From the NCBI GenBank assembly GCA_022616595.1, contig JAKEEL010000198.1:1-30168 (forward strand): 30,168 bases of DNA, given 5' to 3'. The position numbers and the translations under genes are program-made. A model generated the notes under the pieces. That model ran no database searches. It was not told the DNA's origin and saw only the letters and a list, made by a program, of their open reading frames with translations. Of this stretch, positions 22,982 through 30,168 are shown in pieces (the first letter of the stretch is position 1; each line of letters begins with the position of its first letter). This stretch comes from Methylococcaceae bacterium (lineage in GTDB: Bacteria; Pseudomonadota; Gammaproteobacteria; Methylococcales; UBA1147).

Positions 22982-23639
22982 GCTCGTTCACCGCGGTTTG
23001 GGTCAGGTGATCTTCGATCGCCGTGTGGAGAAAGTCATTCGCGAAATATTCCAGCCGGGCGGCCAATCGGCGATTCTGGCGCAGAAAGAAATTGTAGGCG
23101 ATGACCGCAGGAATGGCGACGGCGATTCCGAGCGCGGTGGCGATCAAGGCCTCGCCGATGGGGCCCGCGACTACTTCCAGGCTGGCCGAGCCCTTGGCGC
23201 TGATGTCCTTGAGCGCATGCATGATGCCCCATACCGTGCCGAACAATCCGATGAAGGGCGCGGTGCTGCCGATGGTGGCCAGCCAGCCCAATCCCGAATC
23301 CATCGTGGCTTTCTCTTGCAGAATCTGTTGGCGCAGGGAACGCTCGATGAGTTCATGCCAGGCTTCCATGCGGCCGGAATGCATCGCCAACTGCATCCTG
23401 GCTTTTGCAGCAGTTTGAGCCCCGGCCTGATAGACCCGGCCCGCCTGAGTGCGAACGGTCAGCTTGTCGTGCTCGGGATGATGAGGCCGCGCCCGATAGC
23501 TCCGGATGAAACGGCCGTTGCGGAAGCGGTTGAGCCCGATCTCGCCAGCCTTGAGCAGGATCGCGCTCCAGCAGAGTAGCGAAAAACAAGCGAGTACGTA
23601 CAGCGTGCCGTCGACGATGGTGGTTTCCGAAATTTCCAA
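22959..23639 (-). CDS. exbB: ExbB/TolQ-type proton channel protein
   Basis: 226 residues with three membrane helices: about 12-30, then the conserved channel pair at GLGWLATIGSTAPFIGLFGTVWGIMHAL and IGEALIATALGIAVAIPAVIAYNF, the ExbB/TolQ signature. It forms the pentameric proton channel around ExbD in the inner membrane. The start codon is TTG at 23639, supported by a good GAGGT seven bases upstream; no ATG is available at the right place. The gene lies 129 bases behind tonB and overlaps exbD. Confidence 0.93.
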   Translation of the reverse strand: MEISETTIVDGTLYVLACFSLLCWSAILLKAGEIGLNRFRNGRFIRSYRARPHHPEHDKLTVRTQAGRVYQAGAQTAAKARMQLAMHSGRMEAWHELIERSLRQQILQEKATMDSGLGWLATIGSTAPFIGLFGTVWGIMHALKDISAKGSASLEVVAGPIGEALIATALGIAVAIPAVIAYNFFLRQNRRLAARLEYFANDFLHTAIEDHLTQTAVNEHGDTVTK

Positions 23640-23646
23640 GACCGTT

Positions 23647-23651
23647 ACCTC
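23647..23651 (-). promoter_or_regulatory. ribosome binding site deciding the TTG start of exbB
   Basis: GAGGT on the minus strand, seven bases before the TTG at 23639. It supports use of the rare start codon. Confidence 0.6.
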
Positions 23652-23768
23652 GGTTTAATTGTCTTTATGTGGTTATTGAAACCCGGATGCGCGTTCGCAC
23701 GACATTCGGGAGCCAAGGCCTTCTCTCCACCCGGCGGAGTTCATCGATCCAGTTGCCCGGCAGGTCCT

Positions 23769-24506
23769 TCATCGCAGTACGAACTCGATGGGCACGGTGG
23801 CCCAGCTGGCTTGTACCAGATCGCCCCGCCTGGCCGGCACGAATCGCCATCTTCTCACGGCGCTCAAGGCTGATTCATCCAGTACTTCGTGACCGCTGGA
23901 ACGCTGCACCGATACCTCACCGGCATGGCCGTCGGCCGTTACATATACACGCAGCATGACCAGCCCTTCCCAATGCCGGCTGCGCGCCGCTCTGGGATAG
24001 ACCGGTTTGGGGTTGTTCAAATAGTTGGCGTTGGTGCTGGCCGGAGTGAATACATCGTTGCGGGGCGGGCCGGTCTGCCCCTGAATAGGGTTGGAGGGCG
24101 CAGGCGGCGCAGGCGCATCGCTTTGCGCTTCCTGCTTTTCCGGCTCGACGCGCTTGATCGGGGATTCCTTCTTCACCGCGACCGGCTTGGGCTTCTTCGC
24201 CCGTTTCAGCTTGGGCTTATTGATTTTCTTCGGGGGCGGCGTCACGGGACTTCGAGTCACAGCCGGAGATGGAGGTGCCGACAGGATCATATCGATCATG
24301 GGCAACGGCGCGGCTTCGGAGAATGGCGCAGGAGCGGGTCTGGTCACAATCCAGAGGAACACCAAGGCGTGCAGCACAAAAGCCAGAACCGCGGTTCCGG
24401 CAACCGCGAGATGACGTTTCCAGGCAAAGTCCATTGCGTTCCCTGCGATCGAGAATCCGCCGGGGTTGGCGGACGGCAGGTTCCCGGGAAACAGATAGAT
24501 GTTCAT
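23769..24506 (-). CDS. tonB: TonB-family energy transducer
   Basis: 245 residues. A single membrane anchor at about 33-54 (LAVAGTAVLAFVLHALVFLWIV) contains the His seen in TonB anchors. A Pro/Lys/Glu-rich spacer spans about 75-150, crossing the periplasm. The C-terminal TonB domain has YPRAARSRHWEGLVMLRVYV, VSVQRSSGHEVLDESAL and VRRWRFVPAR. TonB transmits energy from ExbBD to outer-membrane receptors for iron, B12 or sugars. The start at 24506 overlaps the stop of the hypothetical gene upstream by ATGA; an alternative ATG at 24434 gives a more typical short N-terminus. No receptor gene is in the window. Confidence 0.93.
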   Translation of the reverse strand: MNIYLFPGNLPSANPGGFSIAGNAMDFAWKRHLAVAGTAVLAFVLHALVFLWIVTRPAPAPFSEAAPLPMIDMILSAPPSPAVTRSPVTPPPKKINKPKLKRAKKPKPVAVKKESPIKRVEPEKQEAQSDAPAPPAPSNPIQGQTGPPRNDVFTPASTNANYLNNPKPVYPRAARSRHWEGLVMLRVYVTADGHAGEVSVQRSSGHEVLDESALSAVRRWRFVPARRGDLVQASWATVPIEFVLR

Positions 24507-24886
24507 TCCCCGAATCCCGTGCGCAGCATCGGATCAGTGGATTCGGCCACTTTACTTGCCCTCTTCTTGTGGGCCTTCTTGAGCTTTTTTGCGTCGCACT
24601 CGAGAGACAGCCGCATACCGGCGGCCGATCGGTTTCGATTCAAGGGTGCGTAGTTTCGGGCGAGACTGTCGTTTTCGCCGTTCCGCGGATGTGCCGTAAT
24701 CTGCTGCTTCAAAGCTTCGATGCAAAGCGTGACTTCGCGCAGCAGTTCCTCCATATATTCGAAATGGACCTGAAAATAGCGTGTTGAAGGAAATTCAGCG
24801 TTCTGTTCCGCCCTTCCGTCCGAGGCTTGAGTTCCGTGCATGCCGGCCCTTCGGTCGGATCCGGAACAGACTCGCTTGACACCCAT
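24503..24886 (-). CDS. hypothetical protein coupled to tonB
   Basis: 127 residues beginning MGVKRVCSGSDRR. AGAGGA lies about seven bases before the ATG and the stop overlaps the tonB start (ATGA), both supporting a real gene. The middle part (FEYMEELLREVTLCIEALKQQI) is an amphipathic helix and the C-terminal part is Lys/Arg-rich (ECDAKKLKKAHKKRASKVAE). No signal peptide or membrane segment is seen, so it is predicted to be cytosolic. I do not recognise it. It is the first gene of the tonB-exbB-exbD run and could be a regulator or accessory factor. Confidence 0.6.
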   Translation of the reverse strand: MGVKRVCSGSDRRAGMHGTQASDGRAEQNAEFPSTRYFQVHFEYMEELLREVTLCIEALKQQITAHPRNGENDSLARNYAPLNRNRSAAGMRLSLECDAKKLKKAHKKRASKVAESTDPMLRTGFGE

Positions 24887-25229
24887 GACGATTCCTCTTC
24901 TTTTTTGTTTACAAGATCGAAAGGCAAAAAGTCAGCCAATCTCGTTCTTTTAAAGATAATATGCGCGTATCGTCAGGCGCAGCGCTTGGCGGAACGATCG
25001 GAAGGCGGATGACTGAATTCCGGAATGGCTGACAGGGGTGTGTGATATGCCGCAGTTTGTGGGATATGACCTATTCCGCAACCTCTAAACCGAGGCAATG
25101 GAGCAATACTCCCGGCACCACCAGGTACCTGTGCCGAAATTCGAAGGACGAAAGGTATGCAAGACCGTTCCAGGGTTATTTTGAAGTCGGAACCCTACGT
25201 AATAGAATATACGTTCCGTCGTTCAAAGA
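24887..25229. promoter_or_regulatory. intergenic region between the tonB cluster and the desaturase
   Basis: About 340 bases without a gene. It holds the divergent control regions. GATAATATGCGCGTATC near 24955 is a loose inverted repeat that only weakly resembles a Fur site. CAGGTACCTG near 25120 is a short palindrome. Confidence 0.4.
25181..25208 (+). promoter_or_regulatory. predicted sigma-70 promoter of the desaturase gene
   Basis: TTGAAG at 25181-25186 and TAGAAT at 25203-25208 with a 16-base spacer. It would start transcription about 15-20 bases before the ATG at 25230. Confidence 0.5.
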
Positions 25230-26042
25230 ATGATTGAATCCATGCTCTTCTGGGTCCTGCAGCGAGTCTTCGCCTGTTACTCCCTGCTCCTATATTCGGC
25301 GATTTTTATCGGTTTCGACTATGATGCCGGACTGGACTTGGTTTCCGAACCCTTGACGTGGGTGCTGATCGTACTGCAGATCGCACGGCATTCGGCGCTC
25401 GGCATGACCCTGGGTTTCCACCGTTATTACTCCCATGCGGCCTATAAGGCATCCAGAGCCTACGAATTTTTTATCGCGTATTGCTGTGCGGCGTCGAACC
25501 AGGCCGCGATGTCCTGGTGGGCCGGTACCCATCGATATCATCACGTCCATTGCGACGACGATAAAGATCCCCATTCGCCGGTCACGCATTCTTTTCTATA
25601 CGCCTGGCTTGGCTGGGGATATGATCCGAAACACGCCGATAAAACCATCAATCTACGCTATCCGGAAACCCGCTTTCTGGACCGCTGGTGTTTTTTGATT
25701 CCGTGGATGGAGTGGGGTCTGATCTGGATCTTGTCGGAATCGCTCGCGTTCGCAACCATCGTTTCCTTGATTCCGGCAGGGCTTTCACCGATCGGCACCT
25801 TGTTTTTCAATTGCCTCTCGCATGGCGGTAAACCGGACGAAAATGGCTGTACAGCCCGCAAATACTATCAGCTCTCGGCCATCCTGCTGGGTGAACACGA
25901 CCACAAGGACCATCATGTCTATCCGAACAAAGCCAAACGGCCGGGACCGGATCTTCCCTACTGGGTGATTTTGTGGCCGATGGCGAAACTTGGATTGATC
26001 CGGGATTTGAAAAATGATCACAACGATACAAGACGCGGATAA
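25230..26042 (+). CDS. acyl-lipid/acyl-CoA fatty acid desaturase
   Basis: 270 residues of the integral-membrane di-iron desaturase family, which puts a cis double bond into fatty acyl chains. The three histidine boxes are present: GFHRYYSH (64-69 region), HRYHH (101-105) and HDHKDHH (223-229). Added Asn/His ligand candidates are in FFNCLSHGG, and the last box is followed by YPNKAKRPGPDLPYW. Hydrophobic segments lie around 5-28, 41-60, 80-95 and 160-195. The size is on the short side of the delta-9 desaturase group. A role in membrane fluidity is likely, but the exact substrate is unknown. Start 25230 or ATG 25242. Confidence 0.9.
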   Translation: MIESMLFWVLQRVFACYSLLLYSAIFIGFDYDAGLDLVSEPLTWVLIVLQIARHSALGMTLGFHRYYSHAAYKASRAYEFFIAYCCAASNQAAMSWWAGTHRYHHVHCDDDKDPHSPVTHSFLYAWLGWGYDPKHADKTINLRYPETRFLDRWCFLIPWMEWGLIWILSESLAFATIVSLIPAGLSPIGTLFFNCLSHGGKPDENGCTARKYYQLSAILLGEHDHKDHHVYPNKAKRPGPDLPYWVILWPMAKLGLIRDLKNDHNDTRRG

Positions 26043-26156
26043 AACCTTTACCCCGGCTCTTTGCAGAATCCGGCGAAAGCGTTCGGACGACCGGCATCGA
26101 CCGGCAAGCGTGTTCAGCGCCCGATTGGATCTTCGCGGATGATACCGGATCTCGAA

Positions 26157-26273
26157 GGCAATGCCGTTAAGTTAAGCCGTTCGTGGTGAGCTTGTCGAAC
26201 CATGAACGGCTTAACCATTCGCCCTTCGACAGGCTCAGGACGAACGGCTAAACCTTAACTTAACGGCATTGCC
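26157..26273. repeat. 117-bp inverted-repeat (REP/MITE-like) element
   Basis: Ends are perfect 19-base inverted repeats: GGCAATGCCGTTAAGTTAA at 26157-26175 and its complement at 26255-26273. Inside are two divergent arms of a palindromic motif: CCGTTCGTGGTGAGCTTGTC (left) and the reverse-oriented CTTCGACAGGCTCAGGACGA (right). The left arm also folds on itself (CCGTTC with GAACGG). The TTCGACAGGCTCAGGACGAA type of sequence is a widespread dispersed palindrome in proteobacterial intergenic regions. No protein is encoded and no target duplication is evident. Confidence 0.8.
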
Positions 26274-26320
26274 ACCACCCGGACGGCTTAATTGTTCGCT
26301 ATACTCGTTTACCGTTCAAA

Positions 26321-26349
26321 TTGACAATCAATCGGCTTTTAAGTACTGT
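26321..26349 (+). promoter_or_regulatory. predicted promoter of the NERD-kinase gene
   Basis: A perfect TTGACA at 26321-26326, a 17-base spacer and TACTGT at 26344-26349 (four of six). Short inverted arms CGGCTTTT (26333-26340) and AAAAGCCG (26362-26369) flank the -10 and could form an operator or a hairpin. The leader would be about 165 bases. Confidence 0.45.
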
Positions 26350-26521
26350 GCCGTTGAACAAAAAAGCCGTTTATTTTGCTATTCTCTAACTTGACGCTTG
26401 CGGAGAAGATTACCGGGCATCTGGCGCCCAGTTAACAATTACCGGCTCTACAAAAAGTGGACTTGCACCAATAGCTACGCAAGGCTGATAAACCGCGACA
26501 CTGAATCACTGAGGTACCCGA

Positions 26522-29500
26522 ATGCGAGTCACCGTATTCCCGTGCGGAGAGGCCGTTAACGAAAGTGAAGCTGTTGCTATTCAGTATTTAAAGTGTCAGC
26601 TTCAAAACACAATGGGGAACGATGAATGGATTCTGCTGACGAATCTCGCCTTCTCAGTGACGCATCAATTTCAGTCAGATGAGATCGATATCATCGCGAT
26701 TGGACCGCCAGGCGTAAGAGTAATCGAAGTCAAACACTGGACTGCGGGATGGATCGATGCGAACGCACCTATCGTTGAGGTGGAAGCGGACAAAATTACA
26801 AACAAGGCCCGCAAAATCGGCACGACGCTGCGCCGAATCGTATCCGACCTTCCGAGGGTTGATGGAACTTTCCTATTGACTCAACCGGTCTCCAAAGTCA
26901 AGCGCTTAACAGGAAAGATGCTACGCGGAGTTCCCTTCTATACGCTGAATCAGTGGAAAGACGTTGTCGATTTCGACGGGCCACGTGTACTTTCGCCCGG
27001 TCAAATTGCTTCCCTCAGTCGCGCACTGGCACCGAAGAGCGCGGTTGCAATCGATGGTTCTGTCCGGCGACTGGCCGGGTATGTAAATCTGGAGTTGCAA
27101 TCTCCCAAACAGGAGCGCCTTCACCGCGTCTACAAGGGCGGCCACCCCACACGGCGTGATCGCGTCGTTTTGCATCTCTATGACCTGTCGGCCAGCGATG
27201 ACCCGAATGCCGAAGTCAAAGCAAAGCGTGCGGCCGAGACGATTCAACGGTTGCAGCTTTATCCCTGGGCACCTCGGATGCTGGATTCCTGGCAAGACAC
27301 CCCGGGATATGCGGGCGAAATGTTCTTTTTTACGGTCGTCGATCCAGCGGCACCAACTATTGAACACCGCGCGACGGACGAGGGCTGGGATTCGGCTTCG
27401 CGGCTGTTGTTTGCCCGCGATGCAGTACGTGCCTTGAAGGAAATGCATCAGCCAGGCGGTCCAGACGAACCGTTGGTGCACCGCAATCTGTCGCCGAAGA
27501 CCATCCTGGTCCGACACGATAACTTGCCGATTCTCACCGGCTTCGATCGAACACGCATTCCATCGGACGTGAGCGTTGGGTCGAACAGCCTTCAAGTCTC
27601 CGATTATACAATCACCGTTGCCCCAGAGGTTTTGGCGCATGGACTCACGGCAGCGGATCAGCGATCGGATGTGTATTCGCTGTGTGCCTGTCTAAGTGGA
27701 CTCTTCGCAGACCGCGCGGACAAACCGAGCAGCGGCGCTCTCAAAATACTATCCTGCGGAACGACCGAATTGCCGGAAAACCGCTGCAAGCTTGATGACA
27801 TTGAGAAATCTCTGTCGGAACTGCTCGGAGATTCGACACCAAAAGCTCCCGCGCCACCCGCCCGTTATTGGACGGAGGATCAGACGGTGCGTTTTCAAGG
27901 TCGAGACTACCGCATTGTTACCCGGCTTGGATCAGGCGGAGTTGGCACGACGTTCAAAGTCGTCGAAGTGGATCGCTCAACGAAAGAAGAACTGGGGACC
28001 TACGTCGCCAAGGTGGTACACGATTGCGATGCCGGCAGGCAGGCACTGAAAGCGTACAGCCTTACGCGTTCACACCTCGGCCGTTACGAAGGCCTTTCGC
28101 CGATTTTCGAAGTCGCACGCGAGTGGCAGGAGAACGAATTTGTCGCTCTGCTCGGCTGGATCGACGGCACTCCATTAAGGGAATTCACTGGCGTGTTTCC
28201 TCTACTCGCGGAGGATCAGGACGAGCCAACGGCCGAGTCGCTAGCGGTTCGCTGGATGCGGGGAATATGCAATTCCGTCGGCGTTCTTCATGGAAACGGT
28301 CTCACACACGGCGATGTCAGTCCGCGGAACATGATCGTTTGCGGGGCGGCCGTTGTTCTGACGGATTATGACTTCGTGTCACGAATCGATCAGCCGGCCC
28401 AAACGGAGGGCACGATCATCTATTGCTCGCCAGAACGCCAGCGGAGACAGGCTGCGTCGCCGATGGACGATCTTTTTGCACTTGCTGCCAGCTTTTTTCA
28501 CGTGCTGTTCGAACACGAACCGTTCCAGTACGGCGGCGATCGGGCGAAGGAGCGTGGCTTGAACTGGGAAGGCATCGACCGTAGCGAGTACCCGAATCTT
28601 GCCGGGATTCTTGATCAGGCAACCTGCCCCGATCCGGCGAAGCGATTTTCATCAGCCGAGGAAATGCGAATAGCTTTGGCGCGAATTGCCTCGCCAATTG
28701 AATGGCCTCCGGAGACTGCCAGTAACACGCCATCGGGCACCGCGGATTTCGCGACAACCAACGGGCAGCGAATCGACAAAACAACCGCTACAGATGCGCC
28801 GAACGTATCGTCCATGAACGGCGAACGACCCGAAGTTCCTGCCACAGTTCTGACGGAGCAGCGTATCGATTGGCTGAAATCTCTGTTGCAGTCCTACCCC
28901 GGTTCGCGCTGGGGCAACCAGGAAACACGCGGGCTGGATACGCAATTTGCTTCGGACACTTATGTGCCTACGGCACTGGAAGCAACGCTACTCGAAGACA
29001 TCCAGACGAAACGCGTGCGGCTGGTGATCCTGTGTGGAAACGCAGGAGATGGAAAAACTGCGTTGCTGCAACATCTCGCGTCGAAGTTGGGACTCGGACA
29101 GCACCGGTCAACGGATCGTATTCTTGAAGGATACGTTGCGAACGGCTCGCGTGTGCGAATGAATTTCGATGGCTCGGCCGCATGGAAAGGGCAGTCGGCC
29201 GATGAAATCCTTGATGAGTTCCTCTCCCCATTTCAAAATGGACCACCCGTTGACAATATTGTTCATCTGCTGGCGGTCAACGACGGCAGGCTGCTCGAAT
29301 GGATCGAAGGAGTCGAAGGGCGACTGGGCCGTGAAACTCCGCTAACAAACGAACTGTACGAACTGCTGCAGCAGGAAGCCGCGACACAGGATTCTCACAT
29401 TCGATTCACTAACCTGAATCAGCGATCTCTGGTGGGTGGCATCACACCCGATCAGACGCGGATCGACACGTCGTTTTTGGAACGACTGCTGAATCATCTG

Positions 29501-30168
29501 TACGGCGGTACGAAAGCCGGCGAAATCTGGTCGCCGTGTTCAACCTGCTCGGCAAAGGACCGCTGCCGGGTGTTTCAAGCCGCGCGAGTCTTCGGTCCGG
29601 AAGCCATTCCCTCGGCTATGTCCTGCGAAGTTCGCGCTCGCGCTCAACAGCAGTTGTTTCAGGCTTTGCAAGCCGTGCATTTGCGTGGCGAAACGCACAT
29701 CACGGTCCGCGAACTGCGGGCGGCACTGGTTTATTTGCTGTTTGGCGTCCACTTTTGTGACGATTTTCATCAAGGCGGGTTCCATGACGAATCCAAACCA
29801 CTGCCGTATTGGGACAGAGCCTTCGAAGCCGATTCGCCCGCGCGTCAAGGGGAAGTGCTCAGAGAACTGGCCCGCTTCGATCCCGCTCTGGATTCTCATC
29901 CGCAGATCGACCGGTTTCTGCTGAGCCAGCCGGTCATCGACAGTTCTCGAACGACTCCGCATTATCCGGGGCTGATGCTCGAATCCGCTCGCCGCCGGGC
30001 GTTCTTTGAATGGACCGAAGAGGATCTGAAACAGGTCCTGCGAGATACCAACGAGCCGTCCGCCGAAGCTCTCGACCTTGCCCGCGGCAACCACATTCGT
30101 CGGTTTCGCGAACTGCCACTGATCCGTGATCCTGCCAAGCTTGCCGCGATCACACGCGATCTTTGCGC
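26522..30168 (+). CDS. NERD nuclease-like / pseudokinase / Ser-Thr kinase / P-loop NTPase fusion protein (3' end outside window)
   Basis: The frame is open from ATG 26522 (GAGGT six bases upstream) to the window edge: 1215 codons with no stop. Residues 1 to about 150 are a NERD domain: DEIDIIAIGPPGVRVIEVKHW carries the Asp and ExK of PD-(D/E)xK nucleases. About 185-440 is a degenerate kinase: HRNLSPKTILV lacks the catalytic Asp, the DFG position reads TGFD, and no Lys loop is clear. About 460-725 is a second kinase with GSGGVGTTF, Lys497, HGDVSPRNMIV (Asp598, Asn603), DYD at 615-617 and SPE, so it looks active. After a linker, an NTPase begins at about 780: Walker A GNAGDGKT (839-846), a LLAVND strand, FTNLNQRSL and a Cys cluster CSTCSAKDRC (1006-1015). 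NERD plus two kinase domains recalls PglW of BREX type 2. A defence role is inference. Confidence 0.85.
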   Translation, partial: MRVTVFPCGEAVNESEAVAIQYLKCQLQNTMGNDEWILLTNLAFSVTHQFQSDEIDIIAIGPPGVRVIEVKHWTAGWIDANAPIVEVEADKITNKARKIGTTLRRIVSDLPRVDGTFLLTQPVSKVKRLTGKMLRGVPFYTLNQWKDVVDFDGPRVLSPGQIASLSRALAPKSAVAIDGSVRRLAGYVNLELQSPKQERLHRVYKGGHPTRRDRVVLHLYDLSASDDPNAEVKAKRAAETIQRLQLYPWAPRMLDSWQDTPGYAGEMFFFTVVDPAAPTIEHRATDEGWDSASRLLFARDAVRALKEMHQPGGPDEPLVHRNLSPKTILVRHDNLPILTGFDRTRIPSDVSVGSNSLQVSDYTITVAPEVLAHGLTAADQRSDVYSLCACLSGLFADRADKPSSGALKILSCGTTELPENRCKLDDIEKSLSELLGDSTPKAPAPPARYWTEDQTVRFQGRDYRIVTRLGSGGVGTTFKVVEVDRSTKEELGTYVAKVVHDCDAGRQALKAYSLTRSHLGRYEGLSPIFEVAREWQENEFVALLGWIDGTPLREFTGVFPLLAEDQDEPTAESLAVRWMRGICNSVGVLHGNGLTHGDVSPRNMIVCGAAVVLTDYDFVSRIDQPAQTEGTIIYCSPERQRRQAASPMDDLFALAASFFHVLFEHEPFQYGGDRAKERGLNWEGIDRSEYPNLAGILDQATCPDPAKRFSSAEEMRIALARIASPIEWPPETASNTPSGTADFATTNGQRIDKTTATDAPNVSSMNGERPEVPATVLTEQRIDWLKSLLQSYPGSRWGNQETRGLDTQFASDTYVPTALEATLLEDIQTKRVRLVILCGNAGDGKTALLQHLASKLGLGQHRSTDRILEGYVANGSRVRMNFDGSAAWKGQSADEILDEFLSPFQNGPPVDNIVHLLAVNDGRLLEWIEGVEGRLGRETPLTNELYELLQQEAATQDSHIRFTNLNQRSLVGGITPDQTRIDTSFLERLLNHLYGGTKAGEIWSPCSTCSAKDRCRVFQAARVFGPEAIPSAMSCEVRARAQQQLFQALQAVHLRGETHITVRELRAALVYLLFGVHFCDDFHQGGFHDESKPLPYWDRAFEADSPARQGEVLRELARFDPALDSHPQIDRFLLSQPVIDSSRTTPHYPGLMLESARRRAFFEWTEEDLKQVLRDTNEPSAEALDLARGNHIRRFRELPLIRDPAKLAAITRDLC

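Larger units (their letters stand above)
26043..26521. other. non-coding gap before the NERD-kinase gene
   Basis: About 480 bases without a gene. It contains the inverted-repeat element (26157-26273), a promoter-like site (26321-26349) flanked by short inverted arms, and the ribosome site of the long gene. The rest shows nothing recognisable. Confidence 0.6.

Noticed and set aside
24945..24975. Fur box upstream of the tonB run
   Set aside because: Only a loose GATA...TATC symmetry is present; too few matches to the 19-base consensus.
26921..27640. Open frame of 239 codons antisense to the NERD-kinase gene
   Set aside because: The plus-strand frame runs through the whole region with NERD and kinase motifs; the antisense frame has none.
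26522..30168. Calling the long gene pglW of a BREX type 2 system
   Set aside because: The NERD-kinase-kinase order fits, but the C-terminal P-loop NTPase is extra, no BREX gene is visible, and the gene is incomplete. Kept as architecture similarity only.
1..30168. CRISPR arrays, tRNA or rRNA genes, prophage or insertion-sequence transposase genes
   Set aside because: I looked for regularly spaced repeats, tRNA cloverleaf and rRNA signatures and transposase motifs and saw none.

Overview
The window looks like a chromosomal segment of a gammaproteobacterium. The evidence is the order rpe-gph-trpE-trpG-trpD-trpC, a polA gene followed by a small-RNA locus, ycgN/UPF0260, an Rnm-type PHP gene, ogt, a pilU remnant and a TonB-ExbB-ExbD set. 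I cannot name a genus. Most genes share a GC-rich codon style. The gap upstream of the GlcG-like gene and the right end (from about 26,040) look more AT-rich or mixed.

Layout. 1-294: the end of an ABC-2 permease. 372-5029 (minus): a run of PHP phosphoesterase, GCS2-type carboxylate-amine ligase, aspartoacylase-like zinc hydrolase and YcgN, then a von Willebrand-like lipoprotein. 5194-5739 (minus): ogt. 6010-6564 (plus): a small four-helix membrane protein. 6570-11335 (minus): a tight five-gene operon of membrane and coiled-coil proteins that I cannot match to a characterised system. It includes a MotA/ExbB-like channel candidate with a long tail and a single-helix coiled-coil partner with a Glu in the membrane segment. 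11573-11812: a truncated PilU N-terminus. 11827-13475 (minus): a HEAT-repeat protein and a secreted GlcG/HbpS-like protein. 13917-14041 (minus): a predicted small RNA with C-rich loops directly behind polA. 14097-16802 (minus): polA. 16967-22464 (plus): rpe, gph, trpE, trpG and a fused trpD-trpC gene. 22571-24886 (minus): an energy-transducing set (hypothetical, tonB, exbB, exbD). 25230-26042: a fatty acid desaturase. 26157-26273: an inverted-repeat element. 26522 to the window end: one very long gene, open at the edge, encoding a NERD nuclease-like domain, a degenerate kinase domain, an intact-looking kinase domain and a P-loop NTPase.

The two best candidates for undescribed biology are the five-gene membrane operon (6570-11335) and the NERD-kinase-NTPase gene (26522-30168). 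The architecture of the latter recalls phage-defence kinases such as PglW, and it probably starts a larger system beyond the window. The polA-linked RNA is a third item: its layout resembles sX13 of Xanthomonas, Spot 42 and ErsA. All functional statements are from reading the sequence and from memory of families; no searches were run.
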